Shown: in pieces, positions 7,477 to 14,437 of the stretch
How positions within the stretch are numbered: the first letter of the stretch is position 1
Layout of the letters: each line of letters opens with the position of its first letter
From: M2408 sp040386975
Lineage (GTDB): Bacteria > Bacteroidota > Bacteroidia > Flavobacteriales_D > Crocinitomicaceae
Length of the DNA stretch: 52,983 nucleotides
NCBI GenBank assembly: GCA_040386975.1
Contig: JAZKEO010000005.1
Span: 1-52,983 of the forward strand
Direction of reading: 5' to 3'
Position numbers and translations under genes: made by a program
The notes under the pieces: generated by a model
The model's input: only the letters and a program-made list of their open reading frames with translations
Database searches by the model: none
What the model was told of the DNA's origin: nothing

Positions 7477-8376
7477 TTAATTCTTTAATTCCCAATAAAT
7501 AATACGTTTGTCGTCTCCTACGGTCACAAATTCAGTTTCCGATTTTTTCCAAAAAGCATTTACAGAATGTGAATGTCCACCTTGTTTGAGTTCGATTTTT
7601 TGGATTACTTTCAAATTTTTTGTGTCCCAAAGTTTAATCGATTTATCGCGACTTATGGTAATAAAATTCTCATTTTGATTAAAAAAATCAAGTTGATAAA
7701 TTCCGAAATTATGAGCTGGAATTTCTAAAATGAGTTTGTTTTCTTGCTCTAAATCCCAAAATTTAATCAAACCATCTTTCCCACAACTAATCAGGATATT
7801 GTTTTTTGTTGGATGAAAATTCAAGCAATTTACTCCAAGTGCATGTGCTTCAAAACTTGCAATTTCATTAAAAAATTGTGTGTCAAACTTTTTAATTTCA
7901 CCATTTTGACAAGCAATATAAATGAATTCTCCGCTTTCATCAACTAAAACTTGTCTAATTTTGCCATTTTGAAGTGGTAAAAAAAGAAGTAGATCAAAAT
8001 TTTGCGTACCCCAAACTGCTAAATTTCCTTCAAAATCAGTTGTGTATAATTGACTTTTTAAGGTGTTTTCTTGGATTTCAAAAATGGCTGTTTTGTGCTG
8101 TACAAAATGACGAATTTCTTTTTTTTCAAGTAAATCAATCACATGAAGTGAACCATCGTTTGTTCCGATTATTAAAATATCCTTGTTTCTAACAAGTTTG
8201 ATTTTATAAACAGCCGAATTTACTTTAATTGAAAATTTTTCTTGAATTCCAGATTTTAGATTCCATTTTGCAACAAAATTATCTCCTGAACCAGTAAAAA
8301 TGTAATCATCAAAACCATCGATTGTGTAAATTGAAGCGGAATGAGCTTTAAATTCAACTCTTTTTTCAAGAACCAT
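7477..8376 (-). CDS. WD40 repeat beta-propeller protein
   Basis: The 299-residue protein consists of about seven WD40 blades. Typical blade ends are visible: FVAKWNLKSG, LAVWGT, IKFWDLEQENK, IKLWDTKN and IIYWELKN. It lacks a signal peptide and is predicted to be cytoplasmic. Such short stand-alone propellers act as protein-binding platforms; no partner is evident except the co-transcribed pentapeptide-repeat protein 7 bases downstream. Its upstream spacer (8380-8445) holds a composite heptad repeat. Confidence 0.85.
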   Translation of the reverse strand: MVLEKRVEFKAHSASIYTIDGFDDYIFTGSGDNFVAKWNLKSGIQEKFSIKVNSAVYKIKLVRNKDILIIGTNDGSLHVIDLLEKKEIRHFVQHKTAIFEIQENTLKSQLYTTDFEGNLAVWGTQNFDLLLFLPLQNGKIRQVLVDESGEFIYIACQNGEIKKFDTQFFNEIASFEAHALGVNCLNFHPTKNNILISCGKDGLIKFWDLEQENKLILEIPAHNFGIYQLDFFNQNENFITISRDKSIKLWDTKNLKVIQKIELKQGGHSHSVNAFWKKSETEFVTVGDDKRIIYWELKN

Positions 8377-8379
8377 ATT

Positions 8380-8445
8380 GTTAGTTATGAGTTAGAAGTT
8401 ATGAGTTAAAAAAGTCTTACGTCTTTTGTCTAACAGTCTTACGTC
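8380..8445. repeat. Composite heptad repeat, AGTTATG and GTCTTAC units
   Basis: Between the WD40 gene and the phosphosulfolactate synthase gene the spacer reads as units AGTTATG, AGTTAGA, AGTTATG, AGTTAAA, followed by GTCTTAC, GTCTTTT, GTCTAAC and GTCTTAC. The same order of two unit types recurs at 31588-31665. Confidence 0.65.
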
Positions 8446-8449
8446 TAAA

Positions 8450-9274
8450 TCAATTTCCCTCTTCAACCTCAACTTCTACATCGCTATCAACTTGTTTTAA
8501 GCGTTCAGCGTAATCTTTCGGTAAAAAGTCAAAGAAAGTATCACCTCTTAAACCTAAACGCAAACATTCTAAAGGAATGATTTCATTTGGAGCGATATTT
8601 CCAAGGTTTACATTAGCGCCAAACAATTTGATAAACCAAACTTGTTGATTTTTTTGCGGAGCTTCCCACAAAATATCTTCAGGTTTAACTTTAGCAATAA
8701 TTTTATTGATAAGTAGGGTGTGAGCTGTTCCGTTTGGTCTGAAAACACCAACATTTCCAGCTTCACGACCTTCAGCAATCACTTTCCAAGAACCAGCTGA
8801 AAGCTCATTTGTCATCATTTTAATCCAACGATTTGGACTAATTAATATCCCAGAATCTTTTGAACCAACTTCTGATAAAACTGTTCTGTCTTTTGCAATA
8901 CGTTGAATCAATTCACATTTTTCATCGTGATTGATGATGATTGAACCGTCAGAAATTTCAGCTAAATCTAAATCGTATTTATCTAAAACACGTAAGTAAT
9001 CTTCAAATTTCCCTCGTGCATAAAATGCTTCAAATAAAGTTCCTCCTAAATATGGACGAATATTATTTTCCTTATATAATTTAATTTTTTCTTCAAAATT
9101 TCTTGTTACATATGATGTTCCGAAACCAAATTTAACGATGTCTGTTAAATGTTCGTTTGCTTCGATAAAGTGTTCAGCTTCTCTTAAGCCTAAACCTTTA
9201 TCCATCATCATGTTCAAACCTTTTTGTCTTGGTTTTACTTCTCTTTGTGGTATATAAGATAATTCAAAATTCAT
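8450..9274 (-). CDS. Phosphosulfolactate synthase (ComA family)
   Basis: ComA adds sulfite to phosphoenolpyruvate to give (2R)-phosphosulfolactate. The 274-residue protein is a single TIM-barrel domain with the family's hallmarks: KGLNMMMDKGLGL near the N-terminus, VKFGFGTSYV, YLGGTLFEAF, EISDGSII, SEVGSKDSG and IAEGREAGNVGVF. The enzyme is known from coenzyme M synthesis in methanogens and sulfolactate synthesis in Bacillus. In Bacteroidota its product is not established; supply of sulfonate for sulfonolipids is a reasonable inference. The acidic tail DSDVEVEVEEGN is unusual for the family. It lies 13 bases downstream of the TPR gene, in the same direction, and is likely co-transcribed with it. 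Confidence 0.85.
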   Translation of the reverse strand: MNFELSYIPQREVKPRQKGLNMMMDKGLGLREAEHFIEANEHLTDIVKFGFGTSYVTRNFEEKIKLYKENNIRPYLGGTLFEAFYARGKFEDYLRVLDKYDLDLAEISDGSIIINHDEKCELIQRIAKDRTVLSEVGSKDSGILISPNRWIKMMTNELSAGSWKVIAEGREAGNVGVFRPNGTAHTLLINKIIAKVKPEDILWEAPQKNQQVWFIKLFGANVNLGNIAPNEIIPLECLRLGLRGDTFFDFLPKDYAERLKQVDSDVEVEVEEGN

Positions 9275-9287
9275 AATATCGACGTGA

Positions 9288-10685
9288 TTAAGAGAACAAA
9301 TTTACGAATTTAGTTTCACTTTCAAGCGTTGGATAAAAAGAAAATAACTTTTTAGCTTCATTTTCATCTACTGCAATGCATGAAATCAAGATCAAAACTG
9401 CTTCATCAATTCTATCAGAAAGGTAAAGTAAATTTACAAGCAACAACTCTTTTGTCATAACTAATTTACTCCCAATTTCGTATTCTTCCAAGAAATCTAT
9501 TGCTTCTTTGACTTCATTTGTTTCAATCAAAAACTCGATGAAATCGGTTAAAGCTTCTTCGTTGAAATTTTCTAATTCTAGAGAAAGTAAATAAGAAGTT
9601 TTTGCTTGTTCGAAGTCTTCAATTTTTTCGTAAGCTCCTGCAATGACATGGTAAAAACTACCATTTTGAGGATCTAATTCAATCGCTTTCAAGATCAATT
9701 TGATTCCTTCGATTGTATTTCCTTCCAAATCTGCAACGATTCCTAAACCAAGCCAAGCTTCTGGTAAATCTGGAATAAAATCGATGCTACGGTGGTAATA
9801 ATGTTTGGCCAATTCGTAATTTTCCAATTGTTCATAACATTCTCCGATGTAGCAAAGTGCTAAGCCATCTTCGCCATCAATTTCCATACATTTTTCAAAA
9901 TTCTCAATCGAAAGTTGATATTTATCCAAGGAAAGATAAGCATTTCCCATATTGAAATATGCTGGAGAAAATTCGTCATTTATCAAAAGACAATAATCGT
10001 AAGCCCAAACTGCTTTTTCAAGATTTTCTTGCTTTGAATAAGCATTTCCTAAATTATACCAAGCTGTGAAGGAATATGGATTTTCGTCAATGAAATCAGA
10101 ATAACATTTAATCGCTCTTTCTAAATCATTTGTTTGATCGTAACAGAAAGCCAATTCGTATATTGCTCCTTCGTTGTGCGGATTTAATTTAATTGCTTCT
10201 AGTAAAACACCAATTGCTTCTTGAAAATCACCAGCAGCCTCATATTCTAGAGCCAAATCTAAATAAATTTCATCGCGATCTTCTTTTTCAGAAAGTTTAA
10301 GAGCTTCTTTAAAATACTTGATTGATCTTTTCGAATCTCTTAATTGACTGAAAATAGCAGCTTTTGTTAAGAAAAATTCACACGATGGAATTTCCATTTT
10401 CTCAACATGAGCCAATAAATCCATTGCTTCTTTTAATTGTCCAATAGCAGAAATAGCTTGTGCTTTCCTCAAATAAAATAGCGGATTAAAAGCAAATTGA
10501 CTTATTCCCAATTCAGCAGCAACAATGGCTTTGGAGTAGTTTCCGTTTATTAAATAATGGTCAATTATGAACTCCAATTGGTCGCTATCCATAAAACCCA
10601 CAAACTCTCCCGTCAACGATTTTTCAAATCTTTCTAAATCTTCGTTGAAATTCCCGTCATATTCCTCGTTCTCGTCCTCAAACAT
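9288..10685 (-). CDS. Tetratricopeptide repeat protein
   Basis: The 465-residue cytoplasmic protein is made of about eleven to twelve TPR units from residue 40 to the end. Clear units include GNYSKAIVAAELGIS, GDFQEAIGVLLEAIKLNPHN, NDLERAIKCYSDFIDENPYS and ENLEKAVWAYDYCLLINDEF. I place the start at the ATG at 10685 (MFEDENEEYDGN...), because the extension to 10724 is basic and hydrophobic and unlike the acidic N-terminus usual in these proteins. TPR proteins serve as docking scaffolds. This one precedes the phosphosulfolactate synthase gene; a TPR gene near comA is, as I recall, common in flavobacteria. Confidence 0.85.
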   Translation of the reverse strand: MFEDENEEYDGNFNEDLERFEKSLTGEFVGFMDSDQLEFIIDHYLINGNYSKAIVAAELGISQFAFNPLFYLRKAQAISAIGQLKEAMDLLAHVEKMEIPSCEFFLTKAAIFSQLRDSKRSIKYFKEALKLSEKEDRDEIYLDLALEYEAAGDFQEAIGVLLEAIKLNPHNEGAIYELAFCYDQTNDLERAIKCYSDFIDENPYSFTAWYNLGNAYSKQENLEKAVWAYDYCLLINDEFSPAYFNMGNAYLSLDKYQLSIENFEKCMEIDGEDGLALCYIGECYEQLENYELAKHYYHRSIDFIPDLPEAWLGLGIVADLEGNTIEGIKLILKAIELDPQNGSFYHVIAGAYEKIEDFEQAKTSYLLSLELENFNEEALTDFIEFLIETNEVKEAIDFLEEYEIGSKLVMTKELLLVNLLYLSDRIDEAVLILISCIAVDENEAKKLFSFYPTLESETKFVNLFS

Positions 10686-10813
10686 ACATTTCAACAAATT
10701 AGTTCTAAACCTAAATTTAAACAAAATTAAGCATTCCCCAAAGGATGAACAAAATTATTTTTCAACACACGTTAATTGATAAAGCTGAAAGGAAGATTTG
10801 AAAAAACAATTCT

Positions 10814-10831
10814 TAAGCTAATTTTAGCTTA
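10814..10831. promoter_or_regulatory. Perfect palindrome TAAGCTAA-TT-TTAGCTTA in a divergent spacer
   Basis: Two eight-base arms separated by two bases lie between the minus-strand TPR gene and the plus-strand phosphatidyltransferase gene. Size and place fit a dimeric operator site, but no regulator gene is adjacent. A possible weak -7 box (TAACTTTA, 10839-10846) follows. Confidence 0.4.
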
Positions 10832-10893
10832 GTTTTATTAACTTTACAAGCTCAAGACTATTTTGTCGCTTACAAATAAAATCGAATTCATTC

Positions 10894-11661
10894 ATGTCAA
10901 AACTTTCTGAAAAAGATAAATTTCTTGATTTATCAGATTACGGAAGACCTCTAGCCAAAGTTTTTGCAAATTCACTTAAAAACACACGTTTTACCGCGAT
11001 TCATGTTACATTTTTGTTTGGAATAGTTGGCTTGATTGCAATTTATTTTATTTTGAATGAAAGCTTTATTTTTGCAGGGATAGCTTTGGTGTTAAAATCA
11101 ATTATTGATGCTGCTGACGGCGAATTAGCACGATTGAAAAATAATCCATCGTACATTGGTCGTTATTTAGATAGTATTTTTGATATCCTTTTAAATTTAT
11201 TGATTTTTTTAGCAATTTCTTATAAAACTGATTCAAATTTAATCTTAACATTATTAGCATTTTTTTGTTGTCAACTTCAAGGAACTGTATATAATTTTTA
11301 TTACGTTATTCTGAGGAATAGATCTCTTGGAGGCGACAAAACAAGTAAAATCATTGAAAGGAAAACGCCAAAAGCGATTGGAGATGAGAGTCAAAAAATA
11401 GTCAATGTCTTATTCGTTTTATATCTTGTCTTTTATGGTGTTTTTGATAAAATAATTCAATTTTTGGATCAAAAAGCTTTTTCAAGTTCAAGTTTTCCAA
11501 AATGGTTCATGACTTTTGTCTCGATTTATGGTTTAGGCTTTCAACTTTTGATAATTACTCTTATGTTGTCTTTAAATCTAATTGATTTCATCATTCCGTT
11601 TTTTATTTGTTATACTTTTTTTGTTTTTATTTTAATTGGAATTCGTAAAAGCTTACTTTGA
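10894..11661 (+). CDS. CDP-alcohol phosphatidyltransferase family membrane enzyme
   Basis: Integral membrane enzyme that moves a phospho-alcohol group from a CDP-lipid (or CDP-alcohol) to an acceptor. The active-site signature D-x2-D-G-x2-A-R-x8-G-x3-D-x3-D is complete: D72, D75, G76, A79, R80, G89, D93 and D97. Five to six hydrophobic segments surround it. The 255-residue length and the loose C-terminal region do not point to PgsA or PssA specifically; an ether-lipid, inositol or sugar-alcohol acceptor is possible. It is transcribed away from the TPR gene across a 208-base divergent spacer. Confidence 0.85.
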   Translation: MSKLSEKDKFLDLSDYGRPLAKVFANSLKNTRFTAIHVTFLFGIVGLIAIYFILNESFIFAGIALVLKSIIDAADGELARLKNNPSYIGRYLDSIFDILLNLLIFLAISYKTDSNLILTLLAFFCCQLQGTVYNFYYVILRNRSLGGDKTSKIIERKTPKAIGDESQKIVNVLFVLYLVFYGVFDKIIQFLDQKAFSSSSFPKWFMTFVSIYGLGFQLLIITLMLSLNLIDFIIPFFICYTFFVFILIGIRKSLL

Positions 11662-11701
11662 AGTGATTTACAAAAACAAATTTTGTATCTTTACATCAGT
11701 T

Positions 11702-12655
11702 ATGGGAATTAAATTCTTTTTTTTGATTTTTGGAGTTTTTCTTCTTTTTTCGTGTGAAAAAGAGGTGGTTATTGATATTCCAGGATACGAAAAACAATTG
11801 GTAATTGATGGAGTTATTGAAACAAATCAACCACCATTTATTTTACTTTCCACTTCAAAAGATATATATTCTTCCACAGACTTAAATTCTTATTTAAATG
11901 GTTTTGTTTCTGGGGCAATTGTTACTGTAAGTGATGGAACAACAAGTGTTCAGTTAGACGAAATTTGTTCGGATGATTTACCTCCTGGAACAGAAGAAAT
12001 GGCGGCACAATTGTTTGGTATTTCGGAAGATGAATTGGCAAATTACCATTTGTGTGCCTACACTTCCTTTAATCCAGCAATTTTTGGACAAATTGGAAAA
12101 ACATACGATTTGACAGTTGTTTACGAAGGAAAAACCTACACTTCTTCAACCGAAATTGTGAGTCCAACAGCTTTTGATTCAACTTATTGGAAACCAGCGG
12201 AAGGTTTAAATGACTATGGTTATTCTTATGTTACATTGAGCGAGCCAGGAGAGACAAAAGATGCTTACAAATGGGAAGTCAAACGAATTAATAAAAATGC
12301 TCAGGGAGAAACAATTGATGCAACTTTTACCAAAACTTTTCAACCGATTTTCAACGATGAATTTATTAACGGTTTGACTTTTGATTTTTGGTATGAAAAC
12401 CCAATGAGTTATGACGATGAAACTGTTGAAGAAAAATATCAAGGTTATTACAAATTAGGTGATACAGTCGTCATTAAATTTTCAAAAATGGATCAAGCAG
12501 TTTTTGAATTTTATGAAAAAAAATATGTTCAGCTAAGTAGCGGTGGAAGTCCATTTGCTTCACCATCTAACATTCCATCAAACATTAAAGGCGGAGCTTT
12601 GGGAGTTTGGGCAGGATTTTCACCTATTTTTGATACCTTAATTTGTAAGCCTTAA
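11702..12655 (+). CDS. DUF4249 family lipoprotein
   Basis: The 317-residue protein begins with a lipoprotein signal (MGIKFFFLIFGVFLLFSCEK, lipobox L-F-S-C). The segment YEKQLVIDGVIETNQPPFI starting about 10 residues after the Cys, then ISTSK-like and GAIVTVSDG motifs, are typical of Bacteroidota DUF4249 proteins with an Ig-like N-terminal domain. These are usually encoded next to a TonB-dependent receptor and thought to help it at the cell surface. No receptor is next to it here, so its partner is unclear. An earlier ATG-free extension from 11636 overlaps the upstream gene and lacks a signal peptide, so 11702 is preferred. A weak TATCTTTA box precedes it. Confidence 0.75.
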   Translation: MGIKFFFLIFGVFLLFSCEKEVVIDIPGYEKQLVIDGVIETNQPPFILLSTSKDIYSSTDLNSYLNGFVSGAIVTVSDGTTSVQLDEICSDDLPPGTEEMAAQLFGISEDELANYHLCAYTSFNPAIFGQIGKTYDLTVVYEGKTYTSSTEIVSPTAFDSTYWKPAEGLNDYGYSYVTLSEPGETKDAYKWEVKRINKNAQGETIDATFTKTFQPIFNDEFINGLTFDFWYENPMSYDDETVEEKYQGYYKLGDTVVIKFSKMDQAVFEFYEKKYVQLSSGGSPFASPSNIPSNIKGGALGVWAGFSPIFDTLICKP

Positions 12656-12679
12656 TTTTTTTATTTGAAGAATAAATTT

Positions 12680-12687
12680 TAAATTTG
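12680..12687 (+). promoter_or_regulatory. -7 box TAAATTTG of the toxin-antitoxin pair
   Basis: TAAATTTG matches the TAnnTTTG consensus and lies 20 bases before the antitoxin start at 12708. This gives the module its own promoter, as usual for type II pairs. Confidence 0.5.
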
Positions 12688-12707
12688 TAGAAATATCATT
12701 TTATAAT

Positions 12708-12923
12708 ATGAAGCAAGTAAATCTTACAATAAACGTATCAGATAGTAAATTCAATCAGCTTCTTGAGTTTTTGACTAAGAATTTCGGTTCAGTTAATGTA
12801 ACTGAAGTTGAAGATTTTGAAATACCTGAATGGCATAAAGAAATTGTTAGAGAGCGAAAAAAAACTTCAAAACCTGAAAATTTCTTCGCTTTAGAAGATT
12901 TAGACAAGAAAATTAAGCTTTAA
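12708..12923 (+). CDS. Antitoxin of a type II RelE/ParE-type module
   Basis: The 71-residue protein lies directly before a RelE/ParE-like toxin gene. Its N-terminal half (KQVNLTINVSDSKFNQLLEF) could form a ribbon-helix-like or short beta-alpha segment. The C-terminal half is charged (WHKEIVRERKKTSKPENF) and likely unfolded until it wraps the toxin, ending in FALEDLDKKI. This layout is typical of Bacteroidota antitoxins paired with ParE toxins. The gap to the toxin is 6 bases. Antitoxin identity rests on position and layout rather than on a sharp sequence signature. Confidence 0.7.
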   Translation: MKQVNLTINVSDSKFNQLLEFLTKNFGSVNVTEVEDFEIPEWHKEIVRERKKTSKPENFFALEDLDKKIKL

Positions 12924-12929
12924 TATTTT

Positions 12930-13223
12930 TTGAAAAAGCACAATTTTAAAATTGAATTAAGTGATTCTTTTGCTGATGATGTGAAAGAAGCTATTCAGTA
13001 TTATAACGAAAAGCAGAAAGATTTAGGAATACGTTTTTATGATAACCTCAAAGCGAAACTTAAATCGCTTAAAAAAGATGCATTCCTCTATCAAATTAAA
13101 TACGATAATTTTAGATGTTTGAAAGTTGCTAAATTTCCTTATCTCATTCACTATGAGTTAAACGAAAAAAACAATACCGTTTTTGTGCATGCGGTAATTT
13201 GCACTTATAAAGATGTATTGTAA
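12930..13223 (+). CDS. RelE/ParE family toxin
   Basis: The 97-residue protein fits the RelE/ParE fold: an N-terminal beta strand and long helices (FADDVKEAIQYYNEKQKDLG, RFYDNLKAKLKSLKK), then strands FRCLKVAKFPYLIHYEL and VFVHAVICTYKD. The motif F-P-Y-L-I-H-Y is characteristic of this group. Members either cleave mRNA at the ribosome or inhibit gyrase; the sequence does not say which. The start is a TTG at 12930, six bases after the antitoxin stop, which would keep toxin translation low and coupled. No mobile element is visible around the pair. Confidence 0.82.
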   Translation: MKKHNFKIELSDSFADDVKEAIQYYNEKQKDLGIRFYDNLKAKLKSLKKDAFLYQIKYDNFRCLKVAKFPYLIHYELNEKNNTVFVHAVICTYKDVL

Positions 13224-13250
13224 TTCACTAAAAAATTCTAAATTAATAAT

Positions 13251-13258
13251 TACCTTTG
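13251..13258 (+). promoter_or_regulatory. -7 box TACCTTTG of the pterin gene pair
   Basis: TACCTTTG matches the consensus and lies 18 bases upstream of the GTG start at 13277. Confidence 0.5.
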
Positions 13259-13276
13259 TGCTTTAAATTAATTTAA

Positions 13277-13708
13277 GTGAGTACAGTTTACATTACAAGA
13301 AGAGAGCGATTTAATGCTGCCCATAAATTATGGAGAGAAGAGTGGTCGGAAGAAAAAAATGAAGAAGTTTTTGGACGATGTAGCAACAAAAATTGGCACG
13401 GTCACAACTTTGATTTGTATGTAACTGTTAAAGGAGTTCCAAACGAAGAAACAGGTTTTGTGATTGATTTAAAAACCTTAGGTCAATTAATTAAAGTTGA
13501 AGTAATCAATCATTTAGACCATAAAAATTTAAATCTAGATGTGCCTTTTTTAAAAGGAGTAATGGCTTCTACTGAGAATGTGATTATTAAAATTTGGGAA
13601 CGTTTAGATTTAAAAGTAAAAGATTTAGGCGGTGAACTAGCTAAAATAAAATTAGTTGAAACAGAAAACAATTTTGTTGAATATTTTGGAGATAATAAAC
13701 CATTTTGA
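13277..13708 (+). CDS. 6-pyruvoyl-tetrahydropterin synthase / 6-carboxytetrahydropterin synthase family (QueD-like)
   Basis: Acts on 7,8-dihydroneopterin triphosphate, the product of GTP cyclohydrolase I. The 143-residue protein carries the zinc ligands H16, H41 and H43 (AAH, HGH), the catalytic Cys35 in GRCSNKNWHGH, the catalytic pair D81-H82 in HLDHKNLN, and the substrate-anchoring Glu in KLVETENN. It starts at a GTG, which directly yields the conserved N-terminus; no in-frame ATG fits. The folE gene follows 53 bases downstream. QueC and QueE are not nearby, so the product may be carboxytetrahydropterin for queuosine or a tetrahydropterin/folate intermediate. Confidence 0.85.
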   Translation: MSTVYITRRERFNAAHKLWREEWSEEKNEEVFGRCSNKNWHGHNFDLYVTVKGVPNEETGFVIDLKTLGQLIKVEVINHLDHKNLNLDVPFLKGVMASTENVIIKIWERLDLKVKDLGGELAKIKLVETENNFVEYFGDNKPF

Positions 13709-13761
13709 GTTTTCACTCGTAGGTTTGTAAACGAATCATTCAAAGAATACAAGGATTAAAT

Positions 13762-14352
13762 ATGAGCAAAGATTATTATAAAGAAGAAACGACCAACAAA
13801 ATTGCAGAAGTTTATCACGATATTTTAAAAGATATTGGTGAAGACCCAAATCGTGAAGGCCTATTAAAAACACCTGAACGTGTTGCAAAATCTTTACAAT
13901 ATTTGACACACGGTTATGATTTGAATCCAGCGGAAATTTTAAGATCTGCTTTGTTTCAAGAGGAATATTCGGAAATGGTTATCGTGAAAGATATCGAAGT
14001 GTATTCGATGTGTGAACACCATATGTTACCATTCTTTGGAAAAGCTCACATTGCTTACATTCCAGATGGAACAATAGTTGGTTTAAGTAAAATTCCACGT
14101 GTTGTAGATGCTTTTTCAAGAAGATTGCAAGTGCAAGAGCGTTTAACCATTGAAATCCGTGATTGTATTCAAGAAACTTTAAATCCAAGAGGAGTTGCTG
14201 TCGTGATTGAATGTTCTCACATGTGTATGCAAATGCGTGGTGTACAAAAACAAAACTCTGTGACGACTTCAAGTGCTTTTACAGGTATTTTCTTAACAAA
14301 TCCAACAACTAGGAAAGAGTTTATTAATTTGATACAAGCGAAGTTACATTGA
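13762..14352 (+). CDS. folE: GTP cyclohydrolase I
   Basis: Converts GTP to 7,8-dihydroneopterin triphosphate, first step of folate, and of tetrahydropterin and queuosine precursors. The 196-residue length and sequence are those of a canonical type IA enzyme. Zinc ligands are Cys84 and His87 (SMCEHHMLPF) and Cys155 (CSHMCMQMRG). GLSKIPRVVDAFSRRLQVQE and the C-terminal GVQKQNSVTTSSAFTG are the family signatures. It lies just downstream of the QueD-like gene and probably shares its transcript; folK is about 5 kb further on. Confidence 0.95.
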   Translation: MSKDYYKEETTNKIAEVYHDILKDIGEDPNREGLLKTPERVAKSLQYLTHGYDLNPAEILRSALFQEEYSEMVIVKDIEVYSMCEHHMLPFFGKAHIAYIPDGTIVGLSKIPRVVDAFSRRLQVQERLTIEIRDCIQETLNPRGVAVVIECSHMCMQMRGVQKQNSVTTSSAFTGIFLTNPTTRKEFINLIQAKLH

Positions 14353-14437
14353 GAATGAATTTTTTGTCCATTTAAGAATAATTATTTATTGAAGTAAAAG
14401 GACAATATTTATTGTTTAATTTGATTTAATAAAATAT

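Noticed and set aside
7477..8376. WD40 and pentapeptide genes as a defence or DNA-mimic system
   Set aside because: The genes are adjacent, but neither carries an enzymatic domain and nothing else nearby supports a system.
8380..8445. Possible CRISPR-like array because of regular short units
   Set aside because: Units are only seven bases, there are no spacers between them, and no cas gene is in the window.
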